A stretch of DNA of 64,000 nucleotides from JBBDQZ01 sp040905705 (lineage in GTDB: Bacteria > Bacteroidota > Rhodothermia > Balneolales > Natronogracilivirgulaceae). Positions 52,238-61,792 of the stretch are shown here, piece after piece. The stretch is taken from contig JBBDQZ010000062.1 in the NCBI GenBank assembly GCA_040905705.1, forward strand, positions 1 to 64,000, given 5' to 3'. A model generated the notes under the pieces. It had not been told where the DNA came from and searched no databases. It saw only the letters and a list, made by a program, of their open reading frames with translations. A program made the position numbers and the translations under genes. Within the stretch, counting starts at the first letter, position 1, and the number at the start of each line of letters is the position of its first letter.

Positions 52238-53731
52238 TCAGGTGTCTTGCAAAATTTGTCGGGCAAACCAGGCGGGACTGAAATCAGTAAGCCCATCCGG
52301 TATAGCTGGTCCCACACTTATGTATCGGGCACCGCATCCCATCTCTTCCAGAAATGGAATGATCGGCCCCCACTGTGAAACTTCATCAAGGTGCGTAATA
52401 GCTATATAATCAGGCTGAAGAGGATGGTGCACATTGGCGGAATCTCGAAAATAAAACCGATTGAGGGACGCATTTACCACGTAATGCACTTCCAGTGGAG
52501 TCAGGGAAACAAGTGTCTGCCGTAAATTCCAATACTGCCGGAATGAGTGCTCCTTTTCAATGGAAATGGATGGGGAATCTATGAGTACATGGTCGTATTT
52601 CGTCCACTCTTTCATATATAGCCCGATGTCCCTGGTGTTTTTTATAGTGTAACATGGGATATTGTGATCTTGACAAAAGGGTTCCAAAATAGTGTAGTAG
52701 GGCTGTTTGTTTCTGGCTTCGGGTTGTAATGATATCACGGCTACCTGTTTGTTCGATAAATAATCGGGATGCAAAAGCAGTTTCATGATCAGATGCGTTT
52801 TCCCGGAACCGGAGGGCCCTGTAAAAAGTATGAACTTTTCGACCGTTCCAGGGGATGAACCTTTCAGGGCATTGCGGATGATCCGGGAAAGTTGTGAAAT
52901 GAATTGCTCCGGCTCATTATCGGGATCAATACCATCTTCGATAATCTTCCGGAACCAACGGGCGATGACTGAGGGTTTGATGCCGGTTTGTACCAGCTGC
53001 TGAAAGGACGGGTGTGAAGCATAGTCCAGATTGGAAGAGATAAGTGCAGCGTCAAGCAACGCTTCCATCTTGTCGAAACGTTTGTGTAATGCGGATATCT
53101 CCCGGACAGGGCGAGTGATATCGGTTTCACCGGCCTGTCCGGTATGTTCCTGAGCGTTCGAAAGCAGAAACCGGCTTTTATGAAATCCTACAAGCGATTT
53201 TTCTGCGTCAGAACTTCCATTACTTATTTGAAAGCGTGTTTTTTCCCCGAACTGAAAGCGGTTGGTTTCTGGCTTGGAGGGCTCATGAAAGTTTGTTGGA
53301 CGTTTTACCGAAGCTGTTCGCTTTTGTTCCGGTGTTATCCCGTTTTCCGCATATTCACGAATAGCCTGCAGGTTAGTGCTTAGTTTGTTGGACGTTCCGT
53401 TATTCGCCGGAGATTCTTGTAAGTTTTCATTGTTATGAGAGAGGCTTTGAATCGTTTCATCCTTGATTTCACGATTTATATTTGCAGTATTAGCCGCTGT
53501 TCGTGAGATGTCACTTCGTTTGTAAAACACATTTCGGAACCGGGCATCATCTCCCGGCTTTTGTTGCTGCTCATTGCCGGAATGTGGTGTGCCCACCAAG
53601 ACAGTAATGCACGCATCTTTTTTCCCTTCCGGTTTAGATGACTCAAGGAGGACGATATCGTCACCATACATCTGCCGGGCGCTTTTTCTGGCATTCTCGA
53701 TTGTTTTACCGAAAAATTTCTTTAGTATCAT
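52238..53731 (-). CDS. flhF: Flagellar placement protein FlhF, divergent GTPase
   Basis: 497 residues. N-terminus MILKKFFGKTIENARKSAR is the FlhF B-domain start; a long variable segment to about 230, N domain, then the SRP-type G domain. Walker A FTGPSGSGKTHL (305-312) and G4-like THLDE (446-450) are present. The DTYR motif is replaced by QPEARN (337-342) and DTAGR by DSPSIS (385-390), so GTP hydrolysis is doubtful. C-terminus GPAIPDGLTDFSPAWFA is typical of FlhF. Overlaps flhA by four bases. Confidence 0.88.
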   Translation of the reverse strand: MILKKFFGKTIENARKSARQMYGDDIVLLESSKPEGKKDACITVLVGTPHSGNEQQQKPGDDARFRNVFYKRSDISRTAANTANINREIKDETIQSLSHNNENLQESPANNGTSNKLSTNLQAIREYAENGITPEQKRTASVKRPTNFHEPSKPETNRFQFGEKTRFQISNGSSDAEKSLVGFHKSRFLLSNAQEHTGQAGETDITRPVREISALHKRFDKMEALLDAALISSNLDYASHPSFQQLVQTGIKPSVIARWFRKIIEDGIDPDNEPEQFISQLSRIIRNALKGSSPGTVEKFILFTGPSGSGKTHLIMKLLLHPDYLSNKQVAVISLQPEARNKQPYYTILEPFCQDHNIPCYTIKNTRDIGLYMKEWTKYDHVLIDSPSISIEKEHSFRQYWNLRQTLVSLTPLEVHYVVNASLNRFYFRDSANVHHPLQPDYIAITHLDEVSQWGPIIPFLEEMGCGARYISVGPAIPDGLTDFSPAWFARQILQDT

Positions 53732-55833
53732 GCGGGATCGTGCTCTTCAAGTTCGTGCTGTTCAAGCCGGATGCGGTCAAATGTTTTTATCTGGACATCC
53801 GGGCTAATATCATTATATGACAGTACATTGATTTCAGGCAAAATTGGTACCAAAAAATCATACAATGTGGATCGAAGCACCGGAGATGTCAGCATAACCG
53901 GATCGATACCTTGTTTGATCATTTTTTCAAGTATCCCGGATGCACTCATGTAAATCTCTTCTACCGTTCTGGGAGTGAAACCGAGGGTGTTGCTGTTGAG
54001 TGCGCCTTGTTGTGCCTGCCCAATCAGGTGTGATTCCAGTTGCGAAGCCAGGACGACTACCTGAATTTCGTTGTCGCCTGATTTGAATTGACCGGTAATG
54101 GTTTCAGATAACGCAGCTCTGCAGTATTCCATAAGTACTTCATTATTCTTTGTCTGGCCACTTTGATCTGCCAATGTTTCAAGAATGGTGTTCAGATCCC
54201 GTACCGGCACCCGTTCGCGTAACAATCTTTTGATTACTTTCTGCACATCCCCGATGTTTAACTTGTCGGGGATAAGCTCTTCAACAAGGGCCGGGGAATT
54301 TTCTTTCACATTGTCGATCAGCCGTTTGGTCATTTGTCGATCGATCAGTTTGTGTGCATTTTTTTTGAGAACTTCCATTAGATGGGTTGTGATGACGGCG
54401 CCGGTCTCGATTACAGACAGACCATATTTTTCCGCCTGTGACCGGTTTTTTCCGCTTATCCAAATGGCATCCATTCCGAATGTGGGATCTTTGGTCTTGA
54501 TTCCCTGGATATCCGGCTTGAAATCGGATGGCAGCAGGACCATATGATAACCGGGTAACAGCTCGCCTTGGCCCTGTATAATTCCTCTCATTTTTATGGT
54601 ATAATGATTGGCATTGAGCTGTACATTATCCCGGATTCGAATTGGTGGAATAATGATTCCAAGTTCCGCTGCCAGCTGTTTTCTTAACGAAGACATCCGA
54701 TCCAGAAGATCGCCGCCCTGTTCGGTTTCGACCATCGGGATGAGGCTGTAACCAATTTCCAGTTCAAGAGTATCGAGAAGCAGATAGTCTTCAATACGAT
54801 CATTTTTGTCGTTCTTACGGGCATTTATCTGTTCGATCTCATTTTCTTTTTTATGATCCTCGTCATGAGTATGTTTTTTATAAGCTACAAACAGAAAAAA
54901 ACCACCAAGTAACCAGAAAGGAATCAACGGAAGTCCGGGAAGCACTCCAATAATAAAGATAAAGACCGCTCCAATGACCACCGTTTTGGGATTACCCATA
55001 AGTTGTGTGGTCATTTCCTCGCTGAGGTTACCTTCGGATGCCGCTCGGGAGACGATGATTCCTGCGGCCGTAGACACCAGGAGCGCTGGAATCTGTGATA
55101 CCAGGCCATCCCCGATCGTCAACAATGTATATAATTCTGCAGCTTCAGCAAGAGCCATTCCTTGTTGCAGTGTACCGATAATGAGTCCGCCAATGATATT
55201 TATAAAGGTAATGAGCAATGCCGCAATAACATCTCCGCGGACAAACTTGCTGGCTCCGTCCATGGCACCGTAAAAATCTGCTTCGTTGGAAATTTCTTCC
55301 CGCCGTAATTTGGCCTCGTGGTCGGTGATAAGCCCCGCGCTCAGATCAGCATCGATGGCCATTTGCTTACCCGGCATCGCATCAAGCGTGAACCGGGCAG
55401 CTACTTCGGCAATACGGGTGGCTCCTTTGGTGATTACCACAAAATTGATAATGATGAGTACCGAAAATATAATAATTCCGATCACATAATTACCTTGGAC
55501 CATGAACCCGCCGAATGACTGAATTAATTCACCGGCGTAAGCATCATTCAGGATCAACCTGGTGGTGGCAACGTTCAACGAAAGCCGGAACAAGGTGAGA
55601 ATAAGTAGCATCCCCGGAAAAACTGCGAAATCGAGTGGTTTTAGCGTATAAAAAGCGACAAGCAATACAATCAGAGAAAGGGAGACACTTAATGCCAGGA
55701 AAAAATCCATCATACCGGCTGGAACAGGCAAAATCATGATCATAAGGATCACGATGATACTGGAGGAAATCAGTACATCGGTCCGGAAAAACATGTTTTT
55801 AAATTGGATGCCGCTAAGGTTAAGTCCGGCCAT
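53728..55833 (-). CDS. flhA: Flagellar export gate protein FlhA
   Basis: 701 residues. Eight membrane segments in the first 320 residues with the FHIPEP signature (GTRIAEVAARF-like KGATRIAEVAARFTLDAMPG, preceding DADLSAGLITDHEAKLRREEI) and AALLITFINIIGGLIIG; a linker of about 30 residues; then the large cytoplasmic domain that docks export chaperones. Core of the proton-driven export gate. Nine bases after flhB. Confidence 0.97.
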   Translation of the reverse strand: MAGLNLSGIQFKNMFFRTDVLISSSIIVILMIMILPVPAGMMDFFLALSVSLSLIVLLVAFYTLKPLDFAVFPGMLLILTLFRLSLNVATTRLILNDAYAGELIQSFGGFMVQGNYVIGIIIFSVLIIINFVVITKGATRIAEVAARFTLDAMPGKQMAIDADLSAGLITDHEAKLRREEISNEADFYGAMDGASKFVRGDVIAALLITFINIIGGLIIGTLQQGMALAEAAELYTLLTIGDGLVSQIPALLVSTAAGIIVSRAASEGNLSEEMTTQLMGNPKTVVIGAVFIFIIGVLPGLPLIPFWLLGGFFLFVAYKKHTHDEDHKKENEIEQINARKNDKNDRIEDYLLLDTLELEIGYSLIPMVETEQGGDLLDRMSSLRKQLAAELGIIIPPIRIRDNVQLNANHYTIKMRGIIQGQGELLPGYHMVLLPSDFKPDIQGIKTKDPTFGMDAIWISGKNRSQAEKYGLSVIETGAVITTHLMEVLKKNAHKLIDRQMTKRLIDNVKENSPALVEELIPDKLNIGDVQKVIKRLLRERVPVRDLNTILETLADQSGQTKNNEVLMEYCRAALSETITGQFKSGDNEIQVVVLASQLESHLIGQAQQGALNSNTLGFTPRTVEEIYMSASGILEKMIKQGIDPVMLTSPVLRSTLYDFLVPILPEINVLSYNDISPDVQIKTFDRIRLEQHELEEHDPA

Positions 55834-55842
55834 TCGTTCTGT

Positions 55843-56919
55843 TTAAGATTTATGCCTGTTTTTCAGTTTGTAAATATATGCCAGAATCTCGGCGACAGCT
55901 CGATAGAGTGTCACGGGTATGAATTCATCTTCTTCTGCAGAAGCAAAAAGCGCCTGCGCCACCAGTTTGTTTTCTACAATTGGTATGCCATAATGTTGAG
56001 CAAGTTCCCGGATGCGCAAGGCTTTTTTTCTCTGTCCTTTGGCCATGACAATTGGAGCCTCGTTTTGTTCAGGGTCATATTGTAGAGCAATGGCGTAGTG
56101 AGTCGGGTTGGTGATCACGACATCAGAACTCAGTACAGCGTGATCCAGTCGTTTTCGCAAGCGCATTGACATGGCTGTCTTGCGCCGTTTGCTTTTGATG
56201 TGCGGATCCCCTTCCATCTGTTTGTGCTCATCCTTAACCTCCTGCTTCGTCATCCGAAGATCTTTGCGATGCTGGAACCGCTGATAAACGACATCCATGA
56301 TCGATAAAATAAATAGAGCGGCCAAAATCCGGGACACGAACATCAGTACATACGTACCGGATTCGGAAAGAGTGTGCCCCATCGGCATTACAGAAAAGGC
56401 CAGAAATTGATCTACATCGTTCCGGACTGTAAAATAAATAACCACTCCGACGATGATCAATTTGACAAATCCTTTTACCAGTTCCACAAATCCTTTCAAA
56501 GAAAAAATCTTCTTTATTCCGTTAATCGGATTGATTTTACTGCTTTTTGGCTGTATCGCTTTTGTGGAGAATGAACCGCCGGTCTGTACGATATTTACCA
56601 GGACCGCTGTGACTAAAAGGACGATGAGGAGGGGCAGAATCATTTGAAAGCCGAACCATAGTGCGATTTCAAGATAGTTGAGTGCCTGGTTTTCATTGCT
56701 GATAGGTGTACCGGCGTTCAAAAGAAAGGTTTTAAACATGGATTCAATGCGAGTATACATGAATCCCCCGGAGTGCAATAACATAATAATGGTTACAAGC
56801 ATCAACATGACGGATGAGATCTCCTTGCTAATGCTTACGTTCCCTTCTTCGCGGGCTTTTTCAAGTTTCCGCGCTGAAGGCTCTTCGGTTTTTTCCTGGT
56901 CACTGTTCTTGTCGGACAT
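55843..56919 (-). CDS. flhB: Flagellar export switch protein FlhB
   Basis: 358 residues. N-terminal EKTEEPSARKLEKAREEGNV, four membrane segments, a charged linker, and the self-cleaving NPTH in VVITNPTHYAIALQY, followed by PIVMAKGQRKKALRIRELA and VENKLVAQALFASAEEDEFIP. Autocleavage between N and P allows the switch from rod/hook to filament export, together with FliK. First gene of the minus-strand flagellar operon. Confidence 0.97.
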   Translation of the reverse strand: MSDKNSDQEKTEEPSARKLEKAREEGNVSISKEISSVMLMLVTIIMLLHSGGFMYTRIESMFKTFLLNAGTPISNENQALNYLEIALWFGFQMILPLLIVLLVTAVLVNIVQTGGSFSTKAIQPKSSKINPINGIKKIFSLKGFVELVKGFVKLIIVGVVIYFTVRNDVDQFLAFSVMPMGHTLSESGTYVLMFVSRILAALFILSIMDVVYQRFQHRKDLRMTKQEVKDEHKQMEGDPHIKSKRRKTAMSMRLRKRLDHAVLSSDVVITNPTHYAIALQYDPEQNEAPIVMAKGQRKKALRIRELAQHYGIPIVENKLVAQALFASAEEDEFIPVTLYRAVAEILAYIYKLKNRHKS

Positions 56920-57222
56920 GCCTCTGTTCAGTTCAAATACAATACCAGTTCATGTCTCGATTCATGAATAGTACCGGCAAAGTGCATCTTAGGTTATGTA
57001 TACCGGTCATACCAGGAGGAATCGCGGCAGGAGGCATGTCGAAGTACGTAAAAGTTATGAGTGCAAACTTTGTCGGAAAAAAAGTTATGCTTTGCTGATT
57101 TTAATATTTATAGCAGGTATTGGAGCATAAAGCAGGATAAAATATCCATTCCGGAGGAAAACATTTCCATCCCGAAAAACAAAAACTATACAGCTGAACA
57201 ACTCATCATTACAGGGAGGGCT

Positions 57223-57306
57223 CCACCGTTCCGGTGGTTAATTGAATGAATTGGTGAACCAATGGCTCCCGGAACGGACACGACTGAGCGTGACAATGCT
57301 GTCACG
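57223..57306. promoter_or_regulatory. Three palindromes upstream of flgF
   Basis: CCACCG-TTC-CGGTGG (57223-57237), ATTGGT-GA-ACCAAT (57250-57263) and CGTGACA-ATGC-TGTCACG (57289-57306). All are perfect. The last has the 5-4-5 geometry TGACA-N4-TGTCA of Crp/Fnr-family sites. They are spaced by 12 and 25 bases and end 20 bases before the sigma-54-like element. Likely binding sites of a regulator of the flgF or flhB operon; regulator not identified. Confidence 0.45.
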
Positions 57307-57326
57307 GGCCGGCTATTGTCGGCATG

Positions 57327-57342
57327 TGGCATACATTTTGAC
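57327..57342 (+). promoter_or_regulatory. Sigma-54-like promoter upstream of flgF
   Basis: TGGCATACATTTTGAC matches the -24/-12 pattern with correct ten-base spacing between GG and the -12 dinucleotide, but reads GA in place of GC and T in place of C at the sixth base. It would start transcription near 57353, about 43 bases before flgF. Weaker than the flgB promoter; candidate only. Confidence 0.4.
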
Positions 57343-57395
57343 CTTTCAAGTCTGTACCACCATGTTCAAACGGTGATCTATAGCCATTATATAGT

Positions 57396-58136
57396 ATGAT
57401 TGATCGACTACAAGCACACATGAAAGCCATGCAGTTATATTCGCAAGCTCAGGAGCTGACCGCGAATAATTTGGCCAACCTCAATACTCCCGGATTTAAA
57501 GCGGACAAATTGTTTTTCCGGATGCTAACCGAGGAGGTAGATGGTAAAACGATGACACGTACAGAACCGATGTTACAGATCTCTCTGGAGCAGGGTGAAT
57601 TAGAGTCTACCGGAAATGATTTTGACTTTGCAATCGACGGTCCCGGGTTTTTTATGGTTGAAGAAGAGGGGCAAATGTATTTGACACGCAACGGGCGGTT
57701 TAATCTGGATTCCGACGGTTTTATGCGTAACGAAAACGGGGCTTATGTGATAGGAGAATCGGGGAAGATTCATTTACCCGGCTTGTTTCACACCATGAGT
57801 CAAGAGCATGGGGGAACCGGACTGGAAGTAGCCAAAGATGGTACCATCCGGTTGAATGATGAGGTATATGACCGGATGCGAATTGTTGGTGTGGATGACC
57901 CTTCAAAATTGCAACGCCGGGGGAATTCATTGTTTTCAGTAGATCAACAGGCTCTTGGACCCCAAGATTCCTTGAGTTCTGTGATGCAGGGCTATTTTGA
58001 GAAAGGCAATGTACAAGCCCTGAGCGAAATGACAGATATGATGCGTAACATGCAGATGTTTGAAGCACAACAACGTGCTATGCACTCCACGGATGAGATG
58101 CTGTCACAGGCATCTCAAACACTCGGTAGATTTTAA
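57396..58136 (+). CDS. flgF: Flagellar basal-body rod protein FlgF
   Basis: 246 residues. N-terminal rod motif ELTANNLANLNTPGFKADKLF, FlgE/F/G core (DFAIDGPGFFMVEEEGQMYLTRNGRF) and C-terminal QGYFEKGNVQALSEMTDMMRNMQMFEAQQR with the Q-x-S-x-D-x-x-L end. FlgF joins the proximal and distal rod. First gene of the third flagellar block. Confidence 0.94.
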   Translation: MIDRLQAHMKAMQLYSQAQELTANNLANLNTPGFKADKLFFRMLTEEVDGKTMTRTEPMLQISLEQGELESTGNDFDFAIDGPGFFMVEEEGQMYLTRNGRFNLDSDGFMRNENGAYVIGESGKIHLPGLFHTMSQEHGGTGLEVAKDGTIRLNDEVYDRMRIVGVDDPSKLQRRGNSLFSVDQQALGPQDSLSSVMQGYFEKGNVQALSEMTDMMRNMQMFEAQQRAMHSTDEMLSQASQTLGRF

Positions 58137-58158
58137 CCCGAATAAAACGAGATAACCT

Positions 58159-58953
58159 ATGTTCAGAGCTCTCAGTACCGGCGCACTCGGCATGAGTGCC
58201 CAGCAGAAATCGGTTGACAATATTGCCAATAATCTGGCCAATGTGAATACGACCGGTTATAAACGCGCTACCATTGCATTTCAGGATATGTTTTATGAGA
58301 ATATTGCCTCTTCCAAGCATGGTGCAGAGACAGGAGGATCTTCGAGTGACGGACCTGCGTTGCAGATCGGACACGGTTCCCGGCCTGTAGCCACGATCCG
58401 GAATTTTATGCAGGGCCCGGTTGAAGAGACCGGAAATGCCCTGGATCTTGCTGTAAGCGGTGCCGGCTTTTTTCAGGTGGAAATGCCCGACGGGAATATC
58501 GTTTATACACGTGACGGAAATTTCAGTCGAAATGCAACCGGAATTATGGTTAATAATTCAGGATTACCTCTGGCTGACCTTATAGAGATACCCATGGAAG
58601 CTACCGCTATTGAAATATCACAGGATGGAGTGGTAACCGCACAATTGGAAGGCGATCGAGGACAGTTGGATCTTGGTCAGATCGAACTTGCCAGATTCAT
58701 CAATCCCGGTGGCCTCACGGCATTGGGCGACAACCTATTTGCAGAAACCGAAGCGTCTGGAATGGCTTTTTACGGTACACCGGGATCCGATGGATTTGGT
58801 GTACTTCGACAGGGGTACCTGGAGCAATCGAATGTTGATATTGTGACGGAAATGGTGAAGCTCATTGAGGCACAAAGAGCCTATGAGACCAACTCCAAGG
58901 TTGTTCAGACTGCTGAAGATATGATGTCTCTATCCAACAATATTAAACGTTGA
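58159..58953 (+). CDS. flgG: Distal rod protein FlgG
   Basis: 264 residues. MFRALSTGALGMSAQQKSVDN, IANNLANVNTTGYKRATIAF, the FlgG core (ALDLAVSGAGFFQVEMPDG) and C-terminal LEQSNVDIVTEMVKLIEAQRAYETNSKVVQTAEDMM. Builds the distal rod. ATG 22 bases after flgF. Confidence 0.96.
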   Translation: MFRALSTGALGMSAQQKSVDNIANNLANVNTTGYKRATIAFQDMFYENIASSKHGAETGGSSSDGPALQIGHGSRPVATIRNFMQGPVEETGNALDLAVSGAGFFQVEMPDGNIVYTRDGNFSRNATGIMVNNSGLPLADLIEIPMEATAIEISQDGVVTAQLEGDRGQLDLGQIELARFINPGGLTALGDNLFAETEASGMAFYGTPGSDGFGVLRQGYLEQSNVDIVTEMVKLIEAQRAYETNSKVVQTAEDMMSLSNNIKR

Positions 58954-58957
58954 TTGT

Positions 58958-59821
58958 GTGTCTGCTTTTTTGTTCATAGGATGCCTGTTTTTTCAGACCA
59001 ATACGATGTCTGTTGTGTCCGGAATGGATTTTGCTAATGAAACCGAACAGACGGCCGGTTATGAATGGACGATGGATTTGGATGCATCAACAGAACAAGG
59101 TTTGTTAGAAAACGCTGAAAAATTGATTTATCCGAAGTTCACTTCTGCATCCGGTATCAGTTCAATAGAAGAAGCAGATTCGGACCGCGATGAGGCGGTT
59201 CCGGTAATTCTTAAAATGGCCCGCCAGGCACTGGAGGAACAGTTTGATCACCATAATTACCGCTTCGAAGTCAATTTGAGATGGATTCCGGGCAGTCTGG
59301 CAAAACTGCCGCCGAAAAGTATTATTGATGTAAAACCACAGGGAAGCGTGGAACGATATACGACATTTGAGGTTACTTATACGCCAGGTAGCCAACGAAG
59401 ACGGACAGAGGTCCAGTTGCAGGTCGACATCGAGCAGTGGCTACCGGTTATACGGGAAAGAGTTCTTGCCGGTGCGGTTGTTCAATCGGATGATATTGAT
59501 ATGAAATGGGTCCCGGTGTCACGCGACCGTGGGCAACTGATTATAGACGCTGCAGAAATTGAAGGCAACACATTGCGACGTACCATGGCACCGGGCGAGC
59601 CAGTCCGAACGGCGGATATCACTGCCAGATATCTTATTGAAGCTGGAGATAGGGTAACGCTGATTTTTAAGGAGGCAGGGATGCGGATTGAAGTTGCTGC
59701 GGTAGCGCGACAGAACGGTTCGGAAAACGATGAAATCAGGGTTTATAGTAACGATACCCGGAGGACCTATCAGGCAATCGTTGACCGCCCGGGAGAAGTG
59801 AAATGGAAGCGGACATTATGA
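58958..59821 (+). CDS. flgA: P-ring assembly chaperone FlgA
   Basis: 287 residues from GTG 58958, four bases after flgG. Secretory signal in the first 22 residues. The C-terminal 150 residues hold the SAF/FlgA domain: AGAVVQSDDIDMKWVPVSRDRGQL, LRRTMAPGEPVRTADI, IEAGDRVTLIFKEAGMRIE and EIRVYSNDTRRTYQAIV. FlgA helps FlgI polymerise into the P ring in the periplasm. The N-terminal region is longer than in E. coli. Confidence 0.88.
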   Translation: MSAFLFIGCLFFQTNTMSVVSGMDFANETEQTAGYEWTMDLDASTEQGLLENAEKLIYPKFTSASGISSIEEADSDRDEAVPVILKMARQALEEQFDHHNYRFEVNLRWIPGSLAKLPPKSIIDVKPQGSVERYTTFEVTYTPGSQRRRTEVQLQVDIEQWLPVIRERVLAGAVVQSDDIDMKWVPVSRDRGQLIIDAAEIEGNTLRRTMAPGEPVRTADITARYLIEAGDRVTLIFKEAGMRIEVAAVARQNGSENDEIRVYSNDTRRTYQAIVDRPGEVKWKRTL

Positions 59822-59867
59822 ACAACATCCATGAAGTCTGATTACAGGTGATATCAAGTGTTGATTT

Positions 59868-60539
59868 ATGAAAAAACGACAGGGTTTTAATATGAACAGA
59901 GCTAATGGAAAATGGAGAAATAGGATCGGCTTATGTCGGATATTGTTATGGGCTTGTCTCTTTGTTATGAACGGTATTACGACGGTATTCGGGCAACACT
60001 CACTGTATCGTGATGTAAAAGCTAACCAGGTGGGAGACATTATTACTGTCGTTCTCATGGAAAATATTTCAGGAAGTTCGACAACGGATTCCCGACAGGC
60101 TTCCAATACCGGTGGACAAGTTTCCGGGTCGACTTCTGGTAACTTTTTGCCGTTTGAACCCTATTTCGGAAGTGATGCATCCGTTGCATATAATTCCGAC
60201 GAGCGCAATCTGGCCAATCAGCGACAGTTGTTGCAAGGACATCTGAGCGTGCAAATCACGGAGATCAGCGAGCGGGGCGATCTGATTGTCAATGGCAACC
60301 GGATTACCGAGATCAATGGCGAATTACATGAAGTCAAACTGAAAGGTATAGTTCGATCCAATGACGTCGATAGTGACAACAGTGTTCCTTCATACCGAGT
60401 CGCCAATGCGGAAATAAGTTATCAGAAAAAAGGAGGTTATCGACAGCTGTCCCGCCGTGCAGGGTTCACCCGTCGGATCATTTTTTGGGGTGTGAGTGCA
60501 GCAATGGGTGCAGCCATACTGGTAAGAGAATTGAGTTAA
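59868..60539 (+). CDS. flgH: Flagellar L-ring protein FlgH, apparently not lipidated
   Basis: 223 residues. After the signal segment ILLWACLFVMNGITTVFG the mature protein goes directly into YRDVKANQVGDIITVVLMENISGSS, the FlgH core, and later LQGHLSVQITEISERGDLIVNGNR and GIVRSNDVDSDNSVPSYRVANAEI. The only cysteine in the signal has Trp at -2 and hydrophobic residues after it, so no lipobox; classical FlgH is a lipoprotein. Forms the outer-membrane bushing. ATG at 59868 or 59892. Confidence 0.9.
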   Translation: MKKRQGFNMNRANGKWRNRIGLCRILLWACLFVMNGITTVFGQHSLYRDVKANQVGDIITVVLMENISGSSTTDSRQASNTGGQVSGSTSGNFLPFEPYFGSDASVAYNSDERNLANQRQLLQGHLSVQITEISERGDLIVNGNRITEINGELHEVKLKGIVRSNDVDSDNSVPSYRVANAEISYQKKGGYRQLSRRAGFTRRIIFWGVSAAMGAAILVRELS

Positions 60540-60544
60540 TAGTG

Positions 60545-61792
60545 ATGATTTCAATGCCATATGAACATATAAAAAAGAATTCCGGACAGTGTCTGGCCAG
60601 CTACACGTTTGAAGCTTCAAAGAGGCTTGTAATTTCAGCAAGGAACCGGAAATATTGCAAAGGGCGGGTCCTTTGGCTGATGCTTGTATCGAGCCTCCTG
60701 CTGTTCCAGTCATTGTGTTTCATGGATGCTTCGGCTCAGACACGCATTAGTGATCTTGTGGAAGTCCGGCACGCCATGGGCAGGGAATTGATAGGCTATG
60801 GACTGGTAACAGGTCTGGATCGTACAGGTGATCGTACACTAAGCAGTCGTGGTGCTGTTTTTACTGTACAATCTATTGCAAACATGCTTGAAAATTTTGG
60901 TATAACTATCGAGGCCGATCGATTGCGGACCCGTAACGTAGCGGCTGTGATGGTAACTTCACGGATCGGGCCTTATCATTCACCGGGGAGTGAAATAGAC
61001 GTAACGGTTTCTTCACTTGGAGATGCAAGCAGCCTGCAGGGAGGGGTATTGTTGCAAACGCCCATGTTTGATCCCGATAATGAAGAAGTTTTTGTGAAAG
61101 CTCAGGGAGCGTTGGTGGTAGGTGGTATTACGGCGGAAATTCCGGGTGCACGCATGACTCGTAACCAGACCCTGACGGCAATTGTGCCGGGTGGGGGTAT
61201 TGTGCAGCAAAATGATGAATTTTCGCATGATGCAGAAACTCCTCTGGGACTGGTAATGCGTGATCCAAACTATACAAATGCACGTCGTATTGTTGAAGTG
61301 GTTAACACTACCTTTGATGAAGAGCTGGCGACGGTACAACACCCGGGGCTGGTCACCGTACAGTGGCCGGAGGCATTTCAGGAACCGGGAACCATGAACA
61401 TATTCATAAGTATTATTCTGGAACAGGAGATTGTCGTGGATACTCCGGCTCGAGTGGTCATCAATGAACGTACCGGTACCATTGTTGCAGGGGGAAATGT
61501 CATTATCGACGAAGTGATGGTCTCTCATGGGAATATTCAGATCCGTACGCAGGTTCGTCCGTTCGTCGTGCAACCGCCTCCTTTCACACCGGGCCAACCC
61601 GTTATTGGTGAAATACCACAAGTAGGTATCAGTGAGCAGTCTGCTCAAACGCTGATGTTGGAAGAGGGAACGACGGTCGAAAATCTGGCGGTATCTATGA
61701 ACTCTCTCGGTCTGAGTCCGCGGGATATCATATCTATTTTTCAAGCCATTGACCGCGCAGGGGCACTCCGGGCAAAACTTATTGTAATGTAA
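60545..61792 (+). CDS. flgI: Flagellar P-ring protein FlgI
   Basis: 415 residues from ATG 60545, chosen because the longer frame runs back into flgH; GAGTTAATAGTG precedes it and the start remains uncertain. Signal segment VLWLMLVSSLLLFQSLCFMDASAQ after a charged stretch. Mature part: TRISDLVEVRHAMGRELIGYGLVTGL, RNVAAVMVTSRI, VVINERTGTIVAGGNVIIDEV and C-terminal LVAALNALG-like AVSMNSLGLSPRDIISIFQAI. Forms the periplasmic P ring. Confidence 0.93.
   Translation: MISMPYEHIKKNSGQCLASYTFEASKRLVISARNRKYCKGRVLWLMLVSSLLLFQSLCFMDASAQTRISDLVEVRHAMGRELIGYGLVTGLDRTGDRTLSSRGAVFTVQSIANMLENFGITIEADRLRTRNVAAVMVTSRIGPYHSPGSEIDVTVSSLGDASSLQGGVLLQTPMFDPDNEEVFVKAQGALVVGGITAEIPGARMTRNQTLTAIVPGGGIVQQNDEFSHDAETPLGLVMRDPNYTNARRIVEVVNTTFDEELATVQHPGLVTVQWPEAFQEPGTMNIFISIILEQEIVVDTPARVVINERTGTIVAGGNVIIDEVMVSHGNIQIRTQVRPFVVQPPPFTPGQPVIGEIPQVGISEQSAQTLMLEEGTTVENLAVSMNSLGLSPRDIISIFQAIDRAGALRAKLIVM

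Larger units (their letters stand above)
56920..57395. other. Divergent intergenic region flhB/flgF
   Basis: 476 bases that must hold the promoters of the flhBAFG-fliA and the flgF operons. The plus-strand half contains three consecutive palindromes (57223-57306) and a sigma-54-like element (57327-57342). On the flhB side I see no confident promoter. A 62-codon frame at 57061-57249 (+) has no Shine-Dalgarno and covers palindromes; I do not call it. Confidence 0.5.

Noticed and set aside
57061..57249. 62-codon frame on the plus strand between flhB and flgF
   Set aside because: No Shine-Dalgarno, composition unlike a protein, and overlaps the palindrome cluster.
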